Shown: piece after piece, positions 17,801 through 26,961 of the stretch
Layout: every line of letters begins with the position of its first letter
How positions within the stretch are numbered: position 1 is the first letter of the stretch
Assembly (NCBI RefSeq): GCF_000359745.1
Contig: NZ_AQHN01000028.1
Coordinates: 1-60,603, forward strand
Direction of reading: 5' to 3'
Source: Rhizobium freirei PRF 81
Lineage (GTDB): Bacteria > Pseudomonadota > Alphaproteobacteria > Rhizobiales > Rhizobiaceae
Length of the DNA stretch: 60,603 bases
The notes under the pieces: model-generated
What the model saw: only the letters and a program-made list of their open reading frames with translations
Told to the model about the DNA's origin: nothing
Databases searched by the model: none
Program-made: the position numbers and the translations under genes

Positions 17801-19238
17801 GGGTTTTCCTCAATTTGTATGGCGAACGGACGGTTAGTGCTGATGACTATGTAGGGAGACCGGTAACTTCAATGGGGCTATGCGGTGCGTAGGGAGAGGT
17901 GGTTTGGGCTTGAAGAGTGGTGGCCCGTTCGGTTCTGGCTGTCTGAATGGTGTGCACAGTCGATTGCGAAGCTCGCCGTTTAGGTCTGCTGTGCGGACCT
18001 GCATAAGCAGGTGGGCACCGTTGGAGGACCAACGCATCTGCTGCTTCTTGACGATCCGCTGGCCGAGGAGTGAGTTCACGGCCGACTCTGCTAGAGTCGA
18101 GGCGACGCGATACCGCTCGCCATAATTGACGATCGCACCGCGATTTGAATGGACATAGGTCAGGATCTGAGAGCCCAGGCTATGAAGCCGTACAATCGGA
18201 AGCGGGCATTCTCCTTGCCAATCCTTCAGTCGAGTCAAAAGTCGTTCCAAGTCGCGGATTGCGCGATCGACGTGTCCGTGCCACAGACGCCGCCTCACAG
18301 CTCTGACGTCCTTGTCGACGGGGGGGAGCGCGTCAAAAAGGCCTGAATCGGATCGAACGATGTGATCGGCGATTTGCTGCATCGGCTGGATCTTCATGGC
18401 GATTTGGAACCAGTCGAGAATGTGGGCCGTGGGCTTCGGCATGGCGCGGGGCAGCTGCTTGAGGATTTCGGCGCCGTCCGAGATCACGGTGATGTCGCCA
18501 AAGCCGCAGTACCCTTTATGCCGAAGGGCATGAAGGGTGCGATCCCGGAGCGCTGATTGGTCGGTGCTGCCAGTAACGAAATAGCGACCGCCGCCTTCAC
18601 CCCGACCGCCGCGACCACATCTGACCACGACGAGCTCGAAGTTTCGAGATGAATTGGGATCGGCACTGCGAACATGCGCTGTGTCGATGCTGATGACGAA
18701 CCCTTTGCGCCGATCGCCTGGGATCTGCATTTCAAGCTGGTGTCGTTCGTCCACTTGGCTCCTTGCGCACGGTTGCATGGCTGTCAGTTTCGTCAGTTCG
18801 GGCGTTGCCCGATCGGGGCAGATCTCCTTCGGCGGCGCGAACCCAACGACCATACCCGGATTGCAATTCCGGCATAGCATCCAGCGGGGATTGCGCACTT
18901 CCACTGTCCCAAAGACAGTCCGGATCCGGCGCCTCGTATAGTCCTTAACTGGCCGGAACGTATGGCAATCTGGACAGACCCGACGAAAAAGGGAATAGGT
19001 CTCCGCCTCATGGTTTACGGCCGCGCTCTGCAACGCCGCCATGACCTTCTTTCCGGCAGATGTCGCCGAATTCGTTCCTGCCCTCGATCGTAATCGTCCA
19101 TTCCACCGCCATTGCCCTCTCCGGACAAAGCGACACTGAGGACTGCTCAAGCTTAAAAACAAGCTTCGACCCCGGAGAAATTACCGGTCTCGAAACTGTT
19201 ATGAGCGGAATCTTACGGTTAATTGCAAAACGACACCC
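17801..19238 (-). mobile_element. ISKra4-family insertion sequence, inactive
   Basis: The boundaries are tentative. The left end begins GGGTTTTCCTCAATTTG; the right end, read inward on the other strand, begins GGGTGTCGTTTTGCAATT. The two ends resemble each other only partly. Each is flanked outside by TGA (17798-17800 and 19239-19241), compatible with a 3-base target duplication. The only content is the broken transposase gene. The element separates the phosphodiester cassette from the ketose operon. Confidence 0.45.
17834..19112 (-). pseudogene. ISKra4-family transposase, deleted and frameshifted
   Basis: The true N-terminus, MAVEWTITIEGRNEFGD, starts at 19112 in one frame. The rest, from GKKVMAALQSAAVNHEAETY to the C-terminus at 17834, is in another frame. 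The switch is at about 19060. Intact relatives, as I remember them, have some 20-25 residues between these two blocks, so a small out-of-frame deletion is the likely cause. The body keeps CPDCHTFRPVKDYTRRRIRT and a CRNC zinc pair, the catalytic-region block GFVISIDTAHVRSADP, VISDGAEIL and ILDWFQIAMKIQ. The DDE core looks whole, but the gene cannot make full-length protein without frameshifting. Confidence 0.72.
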
Positions 19239-19407
19239 TGATATCGATGACGATGACGCCGAGGCACAATTTCGCGGGCGCCGGGCGACAGCTCGGCGCA
19301 AAGCGCAGGCGCGTGACGGATGAAACTCGTTTGAGAAGGGATAGTAATCCTAACCATGCACCATAATCCACGCCCTGCAACAGCCCTTGGTCGGCGCCTT
19401 GGAAAGC

Positions 19408-20481
19408 TCAGTCGGCGAACACAAATGGTGGGGAAGGATCCTTTAGCGCATCAAGCGGCCCCTCCAACGCCGTACGCGGAGGAACCAACTCCGGCGTGAT
19501 CATGATCGTCAGAGGCTTCGGTTCCTCTAGAAGTTCAAAACCCCGCTCGAGCATTTTCGAGATATTCGGCCTGATCATGTAAACGGGAAAGGGCAGGAAT
19601 GAAGCGAACGGATCGTAGTCGAAGCATCCGACGACGATATCTCCGAACGCCTCTCCGTCGTGGCGGCCCATGAACCGCAAAAGCCCCTCGAAATTTATGG
19701 ATGAGTTGATGAAGAAGCATTTGGGCAGCCTGCCGTGCTTGTCGAAAAAACGGTCGAACGCGAGCGCCGTCGCGCCAGGCGAGTAGCCTGTGATTTCGAT
19801 ATCCCCTTTTGTGACGGCTCCAAATACGGATTGCTTGACGGCATGGAAGCCGGCGATGCGTTCGCGACTGGCGTGGTCGTCGCGGCCGCCGAACAAGTAG
19901 ACATCGTTGGAGCCAAGTCGTCCCAATGTCTCTGCATGACGGATGATGGCTGACGTCAATGCCTCGGCGCCCTGACGGTTATCCGCGATGACGGACGATG
20001 CAAACTTGCCTGGCAGATCGATATTCACGTGAGGCAGTCCTGCGCGTATGCAGATCTCGTGGACGCCATCCGGATCTGTTGCTCCGGCAATGAACAGCGA
20101 GTCGATCGCATAGGCGATGAGAGACTCCACCGTGCGGCGCTCTTCCTCAGGGTCGCGGCGGCCTGACACAACCATCGGCACCAGGCCCCGTTTTCGCGCC
20201 TCACTTTCGAAGGTCTGCGCCATGGAGGAGAAAAACCTGTTGTCGTAGACAGGCAAAAGCAGCCCCACAAGTCCTGATCGGGAGCTGCGCAGGGCGCGGG
20301 CTTGCAGGTTCGCCGTGTAGTCATGCTCTCTGGCCAGTGACAATATCTTGGAGGCGGTGTCCTTGGATATACGCCGCTTCCGCCATGTGCCGTTTAGTAC
20401 CGAAGCGACTGTCGAAGGCGAGGCCCCTGACAGCACAGACAAATCATAAATGGTTGCTTTCTTTCTTTCTTTTTCAGACAC
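19408..20481 (-). CDS. LacI family transcriptional regulator of the ketose operon
   Basis: A 357-residue regulator. The helix-turn-helix is at about residues 9-32 (TIYDLSVLSGASPSTVASVL), the hinge helix is LQARALRSSRSG, then a sugar-binding-like effector domain. I choose GTG at 20481 because GGGAGG lies 7 bases upstream; a GTG at 20502 would include that ribosome binding site. It is divergent from the CUT2 transporter operon. The perfect palindrome at 20558-20575 between them should be its operator, and the effector is presumably the imported ketose or its phosphate (inference). Confidence 0.88.
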   Translation of the reverse strand: MSEKERKKATIYDLSVLSGASPSTVASVLNGTWRKRRISKDTASKILSLAREHDYTANLQARALRSSRSGLVGLLLPVYDNRFFSSMAQTFESEARKRGLVPMVVSGRRDPEEERRTVESLIAYAIDSLFIAGATDPDGVHEICIRAGLPHVNIDLPGKFASSVIADNRQGAEALTSAIIRHAETLGRLGSNDVYLFGGRDDHASRERIAGFHAVKQSVFGAVTKGDIEITGYSPGATALAFDRFFDKHGRLPKCFFINSSINFEGLLRFMGRHDGEAFGDIVVGCFDYDPFASFLPFPVYMIRPNISKMLERGFELLEEPKPLTIMITPELVPPRTALEGPLDALKDPSPPFVFAD

Positions 20482-20557
20482 CCGCAAACCTCCCAATGGC
20501 ACCTTCTCTCTAGATCAGCAGTCCTCTTGACGAAAGTCTTTTCCGTGATAGTGTGAT

Positions 20558-20575
20558 TGCACCATCGATGGTGCA
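20558..20575. promoter_or_regulatory. LacI-type operator, perfect 18-bp palindrome
   Basis: TGCACCATCGATGGTGCA is fully symmetrical around a central CG, the hallmark of LacI-family operators. It lies just downstream of a plausible sigma-70 promoter (TTGACG at 20527-20532, TAGTGT at 20549-20554, 16-base spacer). A degenerate second half-site, GATTGTGCAT, follows near 20590. Binding here would block transcription of the transporter operon and possibly of the divergent regulator. Confidence 0.8.
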
Positions 20576-20724
20576 TAATTGCAAGACCGATTGTGCATTG
20601 AGATGAGGCTTTGAGGAAAGCGACAGGGAGGGGTTCCGCAGTGCGGGGCTAACGTTGAGCGCGAGAGCATGGGGCTTTCGCGAACGGTGCTTCCTTGCCA
20701 GCTCAGTGGAGGAGGGAATATCCA

Positions 20725-21693
20725 ATGAAAAAGCTTTTGGCAGTCGCGCTCGGCCTGTCCTTGCTCGCATCGACGGCCTTTGCCGGCCCGAAGATTGGTG
20801 TTGTCGTGAAGATCGGCGGCATCCCGTGGTTCAATGCCATGGAAGCGGGCATCAAGGAACAGAGCGCCAAGCTCGGGGTGGAGGGCTTTATGGTTGGCCC
20901 GACCAGCGCCGATCCGGCACTACAGGTTCGCGCGATCGAAGATCTGATTGCTCAGAAGGTCGATTACATCGGCGTCGTCCCGAATGATGCAAAGGTTCTC
21001 GAGCCAGTTCTCAAGAAGGCCCAGGAAGCCGGCATCAAGGTCATTACCCATGAATCGCCCAAGCAGGTCGGCGCCGACTGGGATTTCGAGCTTGCGTCCG
21101 CCAAGGGCTTTGGCGAGGCGCATGGCAAGCTGCTCGCCGAGAAGATGGGCGGCAAGGGTTCGTACGCCGTGTTTGTCGGCTCGCTCACTGTTCCACTGCA
21201 CAATGCCTGGGCCGACGCAGCGATTGCCTATATCAAAGCGAACTACCCGGACATGAAGCTCATCGGCGACCGCTACGGTGTGGCTGAAGACGTCGACAAG
21301 AGCCGCTCGACCGCTCTCGACTTGATGGCCGCCAACGCCGATCTCAAAGGTTTCCTGGCCTTCGGTTCGCAGGGCCCGATTGGTGCCGGTCGCGCAGTGG
21401 AAGAGCGCCGCAAGGACGGCAAGGTGTTCGTGATCGGTCCATTCTCTCCGGGGCAGGGCGCAAAGCTCATCAAGTCGGGGGCGTTGACCGGCGGCTTCAT
21501 GTGGAATCCCAAGCAGGCGGGTGAAGTCTTCGTGACGCTTGCCGATCGCATCTCCAAGGGGGAGACGCCGAAGGCCGGCGACGACATTGCGGGCCTTGGA
21601 AAGATCAACCCTGAGGGCAACACCATCATCGTCGACCAGTTGCTGGCGATCAACAAGGACAGCATCGACAAGCTTGTCGGCATGGGCCTTTAA
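20725..21693 (+). CDS. CUT2 ABC transporter sugar-binding protein
   Basis: A 322-residue periplasmic binding protein of the ribose/RhaS/LsrB type. The signal peptide is MKKLLAVALGLSLLASTAFA, with cleavage probably before GPKIGVV. The mature chain shows the two-lobe pattern: IPWFNAMEAGIKEQSAKLG, PALQVRAIEDLIAQKVDYIG and GFLAFGSQGPIGAGRAVEE. The ribosome binding site GGAGGAGGG lies about 8 bases before the ATG. It heads the operon regulated by the divergent LacI. Downstream ketose epimerases point to a ketohexose ligand such as D-psicose (inference). Confidence 0.9.
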   Translation: MKKLLAVALGLSLLASTAFAGPKIGVVVKIGGIPWFNAMEAGIKEQSAKLGVEGFMVGPTSADPALQVRAIEDLIAQKVDYIGVVPNDAKVLEPVLKKAQEAGIKVITHESPKQVGADWDFELASAKGFGEAHGKLLAEKMGGKGSYAVFVGSLTVPLHNAWADAAIAYIKANYPDMKLIGDRYGVAEDVDKSRSTALDLMAANADLKGFLAFGSQGPIGAGRAVEERRKDGKVFVIGPFSPGQGAKLIKSGALTGGFMWNPKQAGEVFVTLADRISKGETPKAGDDIAGLGKINPEGNTIIVDQLLAINKDSIDKLVGMGL

Positions 21694-21712
21694 TCCTCTC
21701 TGGACCCAAGCC

Positions 21713-21742
21713 GTGGGTCGCGGACAAATTCCCGCGACCCAC
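21713..21742 (+). promoter_or_regulatory. intercistronic hairpin after the CUT2 binding-protein gene
   Basis: A perfect 11-base stem (21713-21723 and 21732-21742) with an 8-base loop, followed by CCCCTTT. It lies in the 114-base gap before the ATPase gene. It may be a leaky terminator or a message stabiliser that raises binding-protein output. Confidence 0.68.
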
Positions 21743-21807
21743 CCCTTTACGAACATCGGAAAAACCTGCACCGGCCGCGATCCAGCGGCTGAACAGGAGG
21801 GTGCCCC

Positions 21808-23298
21808 ATGAGCGTCGAACCGCTGCTTTCACTCAAGAACATCAAGGTGACCTTCGGCGGCGTGCGCGCGCTGAAGGGCGTGTCGTTTGAAGTCAACCCG
21901 GGGGAGGTCCATTGCCTGGCGGGCGAGAACGGCTGCGGCAAGAGCACGCTCATCAAGGTCATCACCGGTGTCTATAAGCCACAGGAGGGCGCGGAGTTCT
22001 TCTTCGATGGCAAGGCGATCTCGGCCATGACACCCACGTTGGCGCAATCGCTCGGCATCCAGGTGATCTGGCAGGACCTGGCGCTGTTCGGCGAAATGAC
22101 TGTCGCGGAGAACATCGGGTTTCAATACGCGGTCAACGGCAAATATGGTCTCGTCGACAAACGCGCTATCGAGGACGCAGCCGAGACCGCACTCCGCCGT
22201 CTCGGCGTCAGCATCGACATCCATCTTCCATTGAAGGAGCTGCCGATCGCGCAGCGCCAGATCGTTGCGATCGCGCGAGCTCTTGTCGGCGAAGCGCGTC
22301 TGGTCTTCATGGACGAGCCGACCGCTTCGCTGACGCAATCCGAGACCGACTATCTGATCGACATCGTGCGTAACCTTTCCGCGTCCGGAGTGGCCGTGGT
22401 CTTCGTCTCGCACCGTCTTGCGGAGGTGCTCGAGATCTCCGACCGTATGACCGTCCTTCGCGACGGCGCGCTCGTTGGCGTCTTCCCAGTCGAGGGTATG
22501 ACGCAGTCACGGGTAACCGAACTGATGACCGGCAGAAACTTCGACAATTCCGTCATCGCCACCGATCACGACGGCGCACAGGTCGTGCTCTCCGTACGCG
22601 GACTTACTCGGCCCAACGAGTTCGAGGACATTTCGTTCGACCTTCGCCGAGGAGAGACGCTCGGCATTACCGGACTTCTCGGCGCAGGCCGGACCGAATT
22701 GGCACTCACGCTCTTCGGGATGCATCGTCCGCAGGCCGGCGAGATCGCCATCGAGGGCAAGCCCGTCAGGTTCAACTCCAACCGCGATGCCATTCGCGCA
22801 GGGGTTGCCTATCTCTCGGAAGACCGTCTGTCACTTGGTCTCAATCAGCCGCAGTCTATCGCTGACAACCTAGTCATGGCATCGCTCGATAAGCTTCTGT
22901 CCGGCGGAATGATCTCGCCGGCGAAGAAGGCGAGCGTGGTCAGCCATTGGATATCGGCGCTCGGCGTCAAGATCGGTACGCCCGACGACCCCATCCGGAC
23001 GCTGTCGGGCGGCAACCAGCAACGCGTCGCAATCGCCAAATGGCTCGCAATCGGTCCGAAGATCCTCATCCTTGACGCTCCGACCGTGGGTGTCGATGTC
23101 GGTGCACGCGCAGGCATCTTCGAGATCGTGCGCAAGCTCGCCGCTCAGGGCCTGGCGATCATTCTGATCTCCGACGAACCGCCGGAGGTCTACTTCAACG
23201 CGGATCGCATCATCCACATGGTCGAGGGCAAGATTCACGGAACCTACGACCCACGGCGTTTATCGCTCACCGAACTGGAGTCTGCCGTCTATGCGTAG
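21808..23298 (+). CDS. CUT2 ABC transporter ATPase (RbsA-like, two domains)
   Basis: A 496-residue protein with two fused ATPase domains. Domain 1 has Walker A GENGCGKST (39-47) and Walker B MDEPTASLT, but its signature reads LPIAQRQ instead of LSGGQ. Domain 2 has a degenerate Walker A GLLGAGRTE, a good signature LSGGNQQR and Walker B LILDAPTVGVDVGA. The catalytic Glu after the Walker B Asp is therefore Ala in domain 2. Asymmetry between the domains is normal for RbsA-type proteins; the Ala is an extra departure. It energises the two permeases that follow and overlaps the first by 8 bases. Confidence 0.9.
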   Translation: MSVEPLLSLKNIKVTFGGVRALKGVSFEVNPGEVHCLAGENGCGKSTLIKVITGVYKPQEGAEFFFDGKAISAMTPTLAQSLGIQVIWQDLALFGEMTVAENIGFQYAVNGKYGLVDKRAIEDAAETALRRLGVSIDIHLPLKELPIAQRQIVAIARALVGEARLVFMDEPTASLTQSETDYLIDIVRNLSASGVAVVFVSHRLAEVLEISDRMTVLRDGALVGVFPVEGMTQSRVTELMTGRNFDNSVIATDHDGAQVVLSVRGLTRPNEFEDISFDLRRGETLGITGLLGAGRTELALTLFGMHRPQAGEIAIEGKPVRFNSNRDAIRAGVAYLSEDRLSLGLNQPQSIADNLVMASLDKLLSGGMISPAKKASVVSHWISALGVKIGTPDDPIRTLSGGNQQRVAIAKWLAIGPKILILDAPTVGVDVGARAGIFEIVRKLAAQGLAIILISDEPPEVYFNADRIIHMVEGKIHGTYDPRRLSLTELESAVYA

Positions 23299-24307
23299 GC
23301 TGATCCTTGGACACACAACGGAATTCACGCTCCTGGCGGTCATGATCGTGCTTTGCATCGGGCTGTCTTTCGCGACCGATCGATTTCTTACGATCTCGAA
23401 CGCTTTTGATGTGCTGAACGTCTCGGCCGTCAACATCATCTTTGCCGTCGGGCTTCTAGTCGTCTTGATCTCTGGCGGGATCGATATCTCATTTGCCGTT
23501 GCGGCGTCGGTGGTCCAGTACGTCACCGCACTCGCGCTTGGCGCGTTGGGTGGTGGCAACTGGGCTGAAGGCTTCATTGTCGCGGGAACCGTCGGCATCG
23601 GGCTGGGGTTGATCAACGCTGCCTTGGTCTACCGCCTCCGCATCATCTCGATCGTAGCGACGATCTCGACTTTCAACATCTTCTTTGGACTCTTGATGTT
23701 CTTCACAAAGGGTGTGTCGATCTACGACCTGCCGGAGTGGCTGACAACGCGCGTGGTGTTCTTTGAGCGCGAGATGGCCGATGGCTCCTGGGTTGAACTC
23801 ACGCTTCCCGTGGTGGTGATGATCCTTTGCTGCTTCGCGACCTGGTTCATGATCTCGAGGACTACGATCGGCCGCCAGCTCTATGCCTTCGGAGACAATC
23901 CCGAAGGTGCACGCCGCTTTGGTATCAACATCGGCGCCATGCACTACATCTCGTTTGGCTGGCTTGGTCTTATGGCAGGCATCGCCGGGCTGATGCAGGC
24001 TCACTATGCGGAGGAGGTGGTTCCGAACGCCCTATATGGACGAGAGCTTGACGTCCTCGCCGCCACTGTTCTCGGAGGCGCGCGGCTGGGCGGTGGAAAG
24101 GGATCCGTCATCGGCTGCGTCCTGGGCGTGCTGATGGTCTCCATCACGCAAAATGGTCTCAACCTGATGGGTGTTTCACCCTTCGCGTTCAAGATGATCG
24201 TCGGCGCGATCATCCTCATCGCCATCACGCTCTCTTCCGCGCGGATCGACAAGCTTCTGCCGTTCCTCGCGAAAGGCAATGCCAAAAGGGGGAGTTCGCA
24301 CTCATGA
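23291..24307 (+). CDS. CUT2 ABC transporter permease
   Basis: A 338-residue RbsC-type inner-membrane permease with about 9-10 hydrophobic helices. Family marks are NIIFAVGLLVVLISGGIDIS near the second helix and the cytoplasmic GDNPEGARRFGINIGAMHYI loop. It overlaps the ATPase gene by 8 bases and the next permease gene by 4 (ATGA). It probably forms a heterodimeric channel with the next product. Confidence 0.9.
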   Translation: MRRLILGHTTEFTLLAVMIVLCIGLSFATDRFLTISNAFDVLNVSAVNIIFAVGLLVVLISGGIDISFAVAASVVQYVTALALGALGGGNWAEGFIVAGTVGIGLGLINAALVYRLRIISIVATISTFNIFFGLLMFFTKGVSIYDLPEWLTTRVVFFEREMADGSWVELTLPVVVMILCCFATWFMISRTTIGRQLYAFGDNPEGARRFGINIGAMHYISFGWLGLMAGIAGLMQAHYAEEVVPNALYGRELDVLAATVLGGARLGGGKGSVIGCVLGVLMVSITQNGLNLMGVSPFAFKMIVGAIILIAITLSSARIDKLLPFLAKGNAKRGSSHS

Positions 24308-25299
24308 AAGCCATCGCTCAAAAGTTCAATGCTACCTTCGGCGCGGACATGACCGGCCCAGCCATCGCATTCGTCGTCGTGATGGTGATCTTCGGACTTG
24401 CTGCCAACAACTTCATCTCGTCGGCAACCTTCGGATCGGTGGCATTCCAGCTTCCCGAACTCGGGCTCCTGACGCTCGCGATGTTGCTGCCGCTGCTGAC
24501 CGGCGGGATCAACCTTTCGGTGACGTTCACCGCGAACCTATCCGGACTGGCTGCTGCCTGGGTCATGCAATCGTATGGCGGTGCGGATGCCTCGCCGGGT
24601 GCATTCCTGCTCGGCGTTCTTGCCGCGCTGGCGACGGGCGGCGCCGCGGGCCTCATGACCGGCGCTGCGATCGCCTACACCCGAGCCCACCCGATTCTTG
24701 TAACGCTATCGATGATGATCTTCCTGCGCGGGCTTGGCGAGTTTCTCACCCGCGGCGGCGATGTGTCCGGGTTCCCTTCCTTCATCGCTCCGATCGGGCA
24801 TGGTTCGATCCTGGGATTGCCGATCCCGCTTTTGATCTTCATCGCCTGCGTTGGCTTGTGGCAGCTTCTGCTGACGCGCTTCAAACTCGGCTTCGGGCTG
24901 CTGATGGTCGGTTCAAATATCGAGGCGGCACGCTACTCCGGCCTGAACACGCGCCGCATCCTGGTCCTGGTTTATACGCTTTCGGGTCTTATGTGTGCGG
25001 TCGCCTGCGTTATCATGCTCGCCCGCTTCAATTCGGTCCGCGTTGGCCACGGTGAGTCCTATCTGCTGATCACGGTGCTTGCGGCGTTTCTCGGCGGCAT
25101 CGATCCGTTCGGCGGGTTTGGCCGCGTGTTGCCGGTGTTCATGGCCCTCATCGTGCTCCAGCTTCTGTCTTCCGGCCTCAATCTCATGGGCGCAAACCAG
25201 CATCTCGCGACAGCGCTCTGGGGTGTGCTCATGATCGTCGTCATGGCGGCAAGAACCATCGTCTCAACATACATCGCATCACAAAGAAAGAAGGGTTGA
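24304..25299 (+). CDS. CUT2 ABC transporter permease
   Basis: A 331-residue RbsC-type permease. It has LGLLTLAMLLPLLTGGINLS and the loop GSNIEAARYSGLNTRRILVL. It is the second permease of the same importer. The stop lies directly before the epimerase gene, with A/G-rich sequence at the junction that serves as ribosome binding site. Confidence 0.9.
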   Translation: MKAIAQKFNATFGADMTGPAIAFVVVMVIFGLAANNFISSATFGSVAFQLPELGLLTLAMLLPLLTGGINLSVTFTANLSGLAAAWVMQSYGGADASPGAFLLGVLAALATGGAAGLMTGAAIAYTRAHPILVTLSMMIFLRGLGEFLTRGGDVSGFPSFIAPIGHGSILGLPIPLLIFIACVGLWQLLLTRFKLGFGLLMVGSNIEAARYSGLNTRRILVLVYTLSGLMCAVACVIMLARFNSVRVGHGESYLLITVLAAFLGGIDPFGGFGRVLPVFMALIVLQLLSSGLNLMGANQHLATALWGVLMIVVMAARTIVSTYIASQRKKG

Positions 25300-25301
25300 C
25301 C

Positions 25302-26150
25302 GTGCAAGGGTTCGGTATTCACGCAAGCATGTGGACAATGAACTGGGACCGCGCAGGCGCAGAGCGAGCCATCGCCGGTGCAGCCAAGTACAACATGGAA
25401 TTCATTGAAATTCCGCTCGCAGACGCCGCCTCGGTAGATGCCGGACATACGCGTGACCTCCTGGAAAAGCATGGCATGCGTGCGGCATGCTCGCTCGTGC
25501 TACCGCAGGCCGCCTGGGCATCCGTCCGGCCCGAGGCCGCGATTGAGCACCTGAAGGTGGCGATCGACAAGGCGGCCCTGATGGGAGCCGAGGCGCTTAC
25601 GGGCGTCACTTACGGTGGCACCAACGAACGCACCGGCGTCCCGCCGACCCAGGCAGAATATGACAACATTACCCATGCGCTCGAGGCTGCGGCCAAGCAG
25701 GCCAAGGCTCGAGGCATCCAGTTCGGTGTGGAAGCGGTGAACCGGTACGAGAGCCATCTGGTTAACACGGCCGAGCAAGCCGTGGCGCTGGTCGAACGTA
25801 TCGGCATGGACAACGTTTTCGTCCACCTCGACACGTTCCACATGAACATCGAGGAAAAGGGGGCTGCCAACGGCATTCTCGTTGCGCGTGACCATCTCAA
25901 GTACATGCATTTGTCCGAAAGCGACCGCGGAACGCCTGGAGCAGGAAACGTCCCTTGGGATTCGATTTTCGCCGCTCTGTCTGCGATCGGCTTCAAAGGG
26001 GCGCTGACCTTGGAGAGCTTCGTCAGCATGCCGCCGGAGCTGGCCGGCGACATTTCCACGTGGCGCCCCGTCGCGCGTGACGAGGACGAAGTCATGGGCA
26101 ACGGCCTCTCGTTCCTGCGCAACAAAGCCGCACAGTATCATTTGGCATGA
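25302..26150 (+). CDS. TIM-barrel sugar epimerase (tagatose/psicose 3-epimerase type)
   Basis: A 282-residue AP-endonuclease-2-like TIM barrel related to the D-tagatose/D-psicose 3-epimerases. Four metal ligands can be placed by analogy: Glu144 (GVEAVNRYESH), Asp177 (HLDTFHMNIEE), His203 (YMHLSESDRG) and Glu238 (ALTLESF). I choose GTG at 25302 because AAAGAAGG lies 7 bases upstream; a TTG at 25296 would overlap the permease stop and sit too close. It is only distantly similar to the second epimerase at 26962, so the two probably act on different ketoses or ketose phosphates. Confidence 0.85.
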   Translation: MQGFGIHASMWTMNWDRAGAERAIAGAAKYNMEFIEIPLADAASVDAGHTRDLLEKHGMRAACSLVLPQAAWASVRPEAAIEHLKVAIDKAALMGAEALTGVTYGGTNERTGVPPTQAEYDNITHALEAAAKQAKARGIQFGVEAVNRYESHLVNTAEQAVALVERIGMDNVFVHLDTFHMNIEEKGAANGILVARDHLKYMHLSESDRGTPGAGNVPWDSIFAALSAIGFKGALTLESFVSMPPELAGDISTWRPVARDEDEVMGNGLSFLRNKAAQYHLA

Positions 26151-26219
26151 TTTCTAGATTGCTGCGTTTCTAGACAGCATTGGCCGCCGAAAATGCGGAG
26201 AGGCAATGGGAGGAACTCA

Positions 26220-26867
26220 TTGAGAAAAATTGACGAAAACGCGCAGAAGATAGCGAAGATCGCGGTTCAACGCTTTGCGGAAAACGGCGGTCGGAGAGTT
26301 CTAATAGCGATTGCGGGTGCACCCGGTTCAGGCAAATCGACGCTCGCAGAGCGCGCCGTCGAAGCAATCAACAACGATCACTATCTGGAAGCTGCTCTAT
26401 TCCCGATGGACGGCTATCACTACGACGATGCCGTCTTGGAGCAGATGGGGCGTCGCCTCTACAAGGGAGCAATCGATACATTCGATGCGCATGGCTTGCG
26501 CCACATGCTCAAGCGCCTGAAGGCCAATGAGGATGACATTATTGCCGTTCCGGTATTCGACCGCTCGATCGAGATTGCTCGCGCCGGCGGCAATCTCATT
26601 CCTCAGTCTACAAAGATCATAGTCTGCGAGGGCAACTACCTGCTTGCGCGACAGGCTCCCTGGGACAAGCTGAAGGAGATTTTCGACTTCACGGTGTTCG
26701 TTGACGTCGACGAAGATCACCTCCGGCAGAGACTTCAGAACCGCTGGCGGAGCTACGGCCTGGACCCTACCGAAATTCGCCGGAAGGTCGAAGAGAACGA
26801 TCTGCCGAACGGCCTTGCAATCGTTGCCGGAAGCGCCGAGCCCGATCTCCACATCGAGAACAACTGA
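26220..26867 (+). CDS. FrcK-like kinase (uridine kinase/phosphoribulokinase fold)
   Basis: A 215-residue P-loop kinase. Walker A is AGAPGSGKST (32-41), followed by FPMDGYHYDD, a substrate-binding segment typical of the pantothenate/uridine kinase and FrcK group, then VCEGNYLL and VDVDEDHLRQRLQNRW (lid). In Sinorhizobium a related gene, frcK, closes the fructose importer operon. The TTG at 26220 is preferred because GGGAGG sits 6 bases upstream; an ATG at 26193 lacks a good site. It most likely phosphorylates the ketose made by the epimerases, though FrcK biochemistry is poorly known. Confidence 0.82.
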   Translation: MRKIDENAQKIAKIAVQRFAENGGRRVLIAIAGAPGSGKSTLAERAVEAINNDHYLEAALFPMDGYHYDDAVLEQMGRRLYKGAIDTFDAHGLRHMLKRLKANEDDIIAVPVFDRSIEIARAGGNLIPQSTKIIVCEGNYLLARQAPWDKLKEIFDFTVFVDVDEDHLRQRLQNRWRSYGLDPTEIRRKVEENDLPNGLAIVAGSAEPDLHIENN

Positions 26868-26961
26868 TCCGCCCAGGCCGACCGGAGGTCGCCGCGGTAG
26901 TCCACCGTCAACCCCGCCAACGATGATCGGCGGGATCTACAACTGAAATTTGGAGACTCCT

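Noticed and set aside
17847..19301. A complete, active transposase
   Set aside because: The N-terminal and catalytic parts are in different frames and residues appear to be missing between them.
20461..20480. A CTTT-rich run as a simple-sequence repeat or switch
   Set aside because: It encodes the Lys/Glu/Arg-rich N-terminus of the LacI regulator and is explained by coding.
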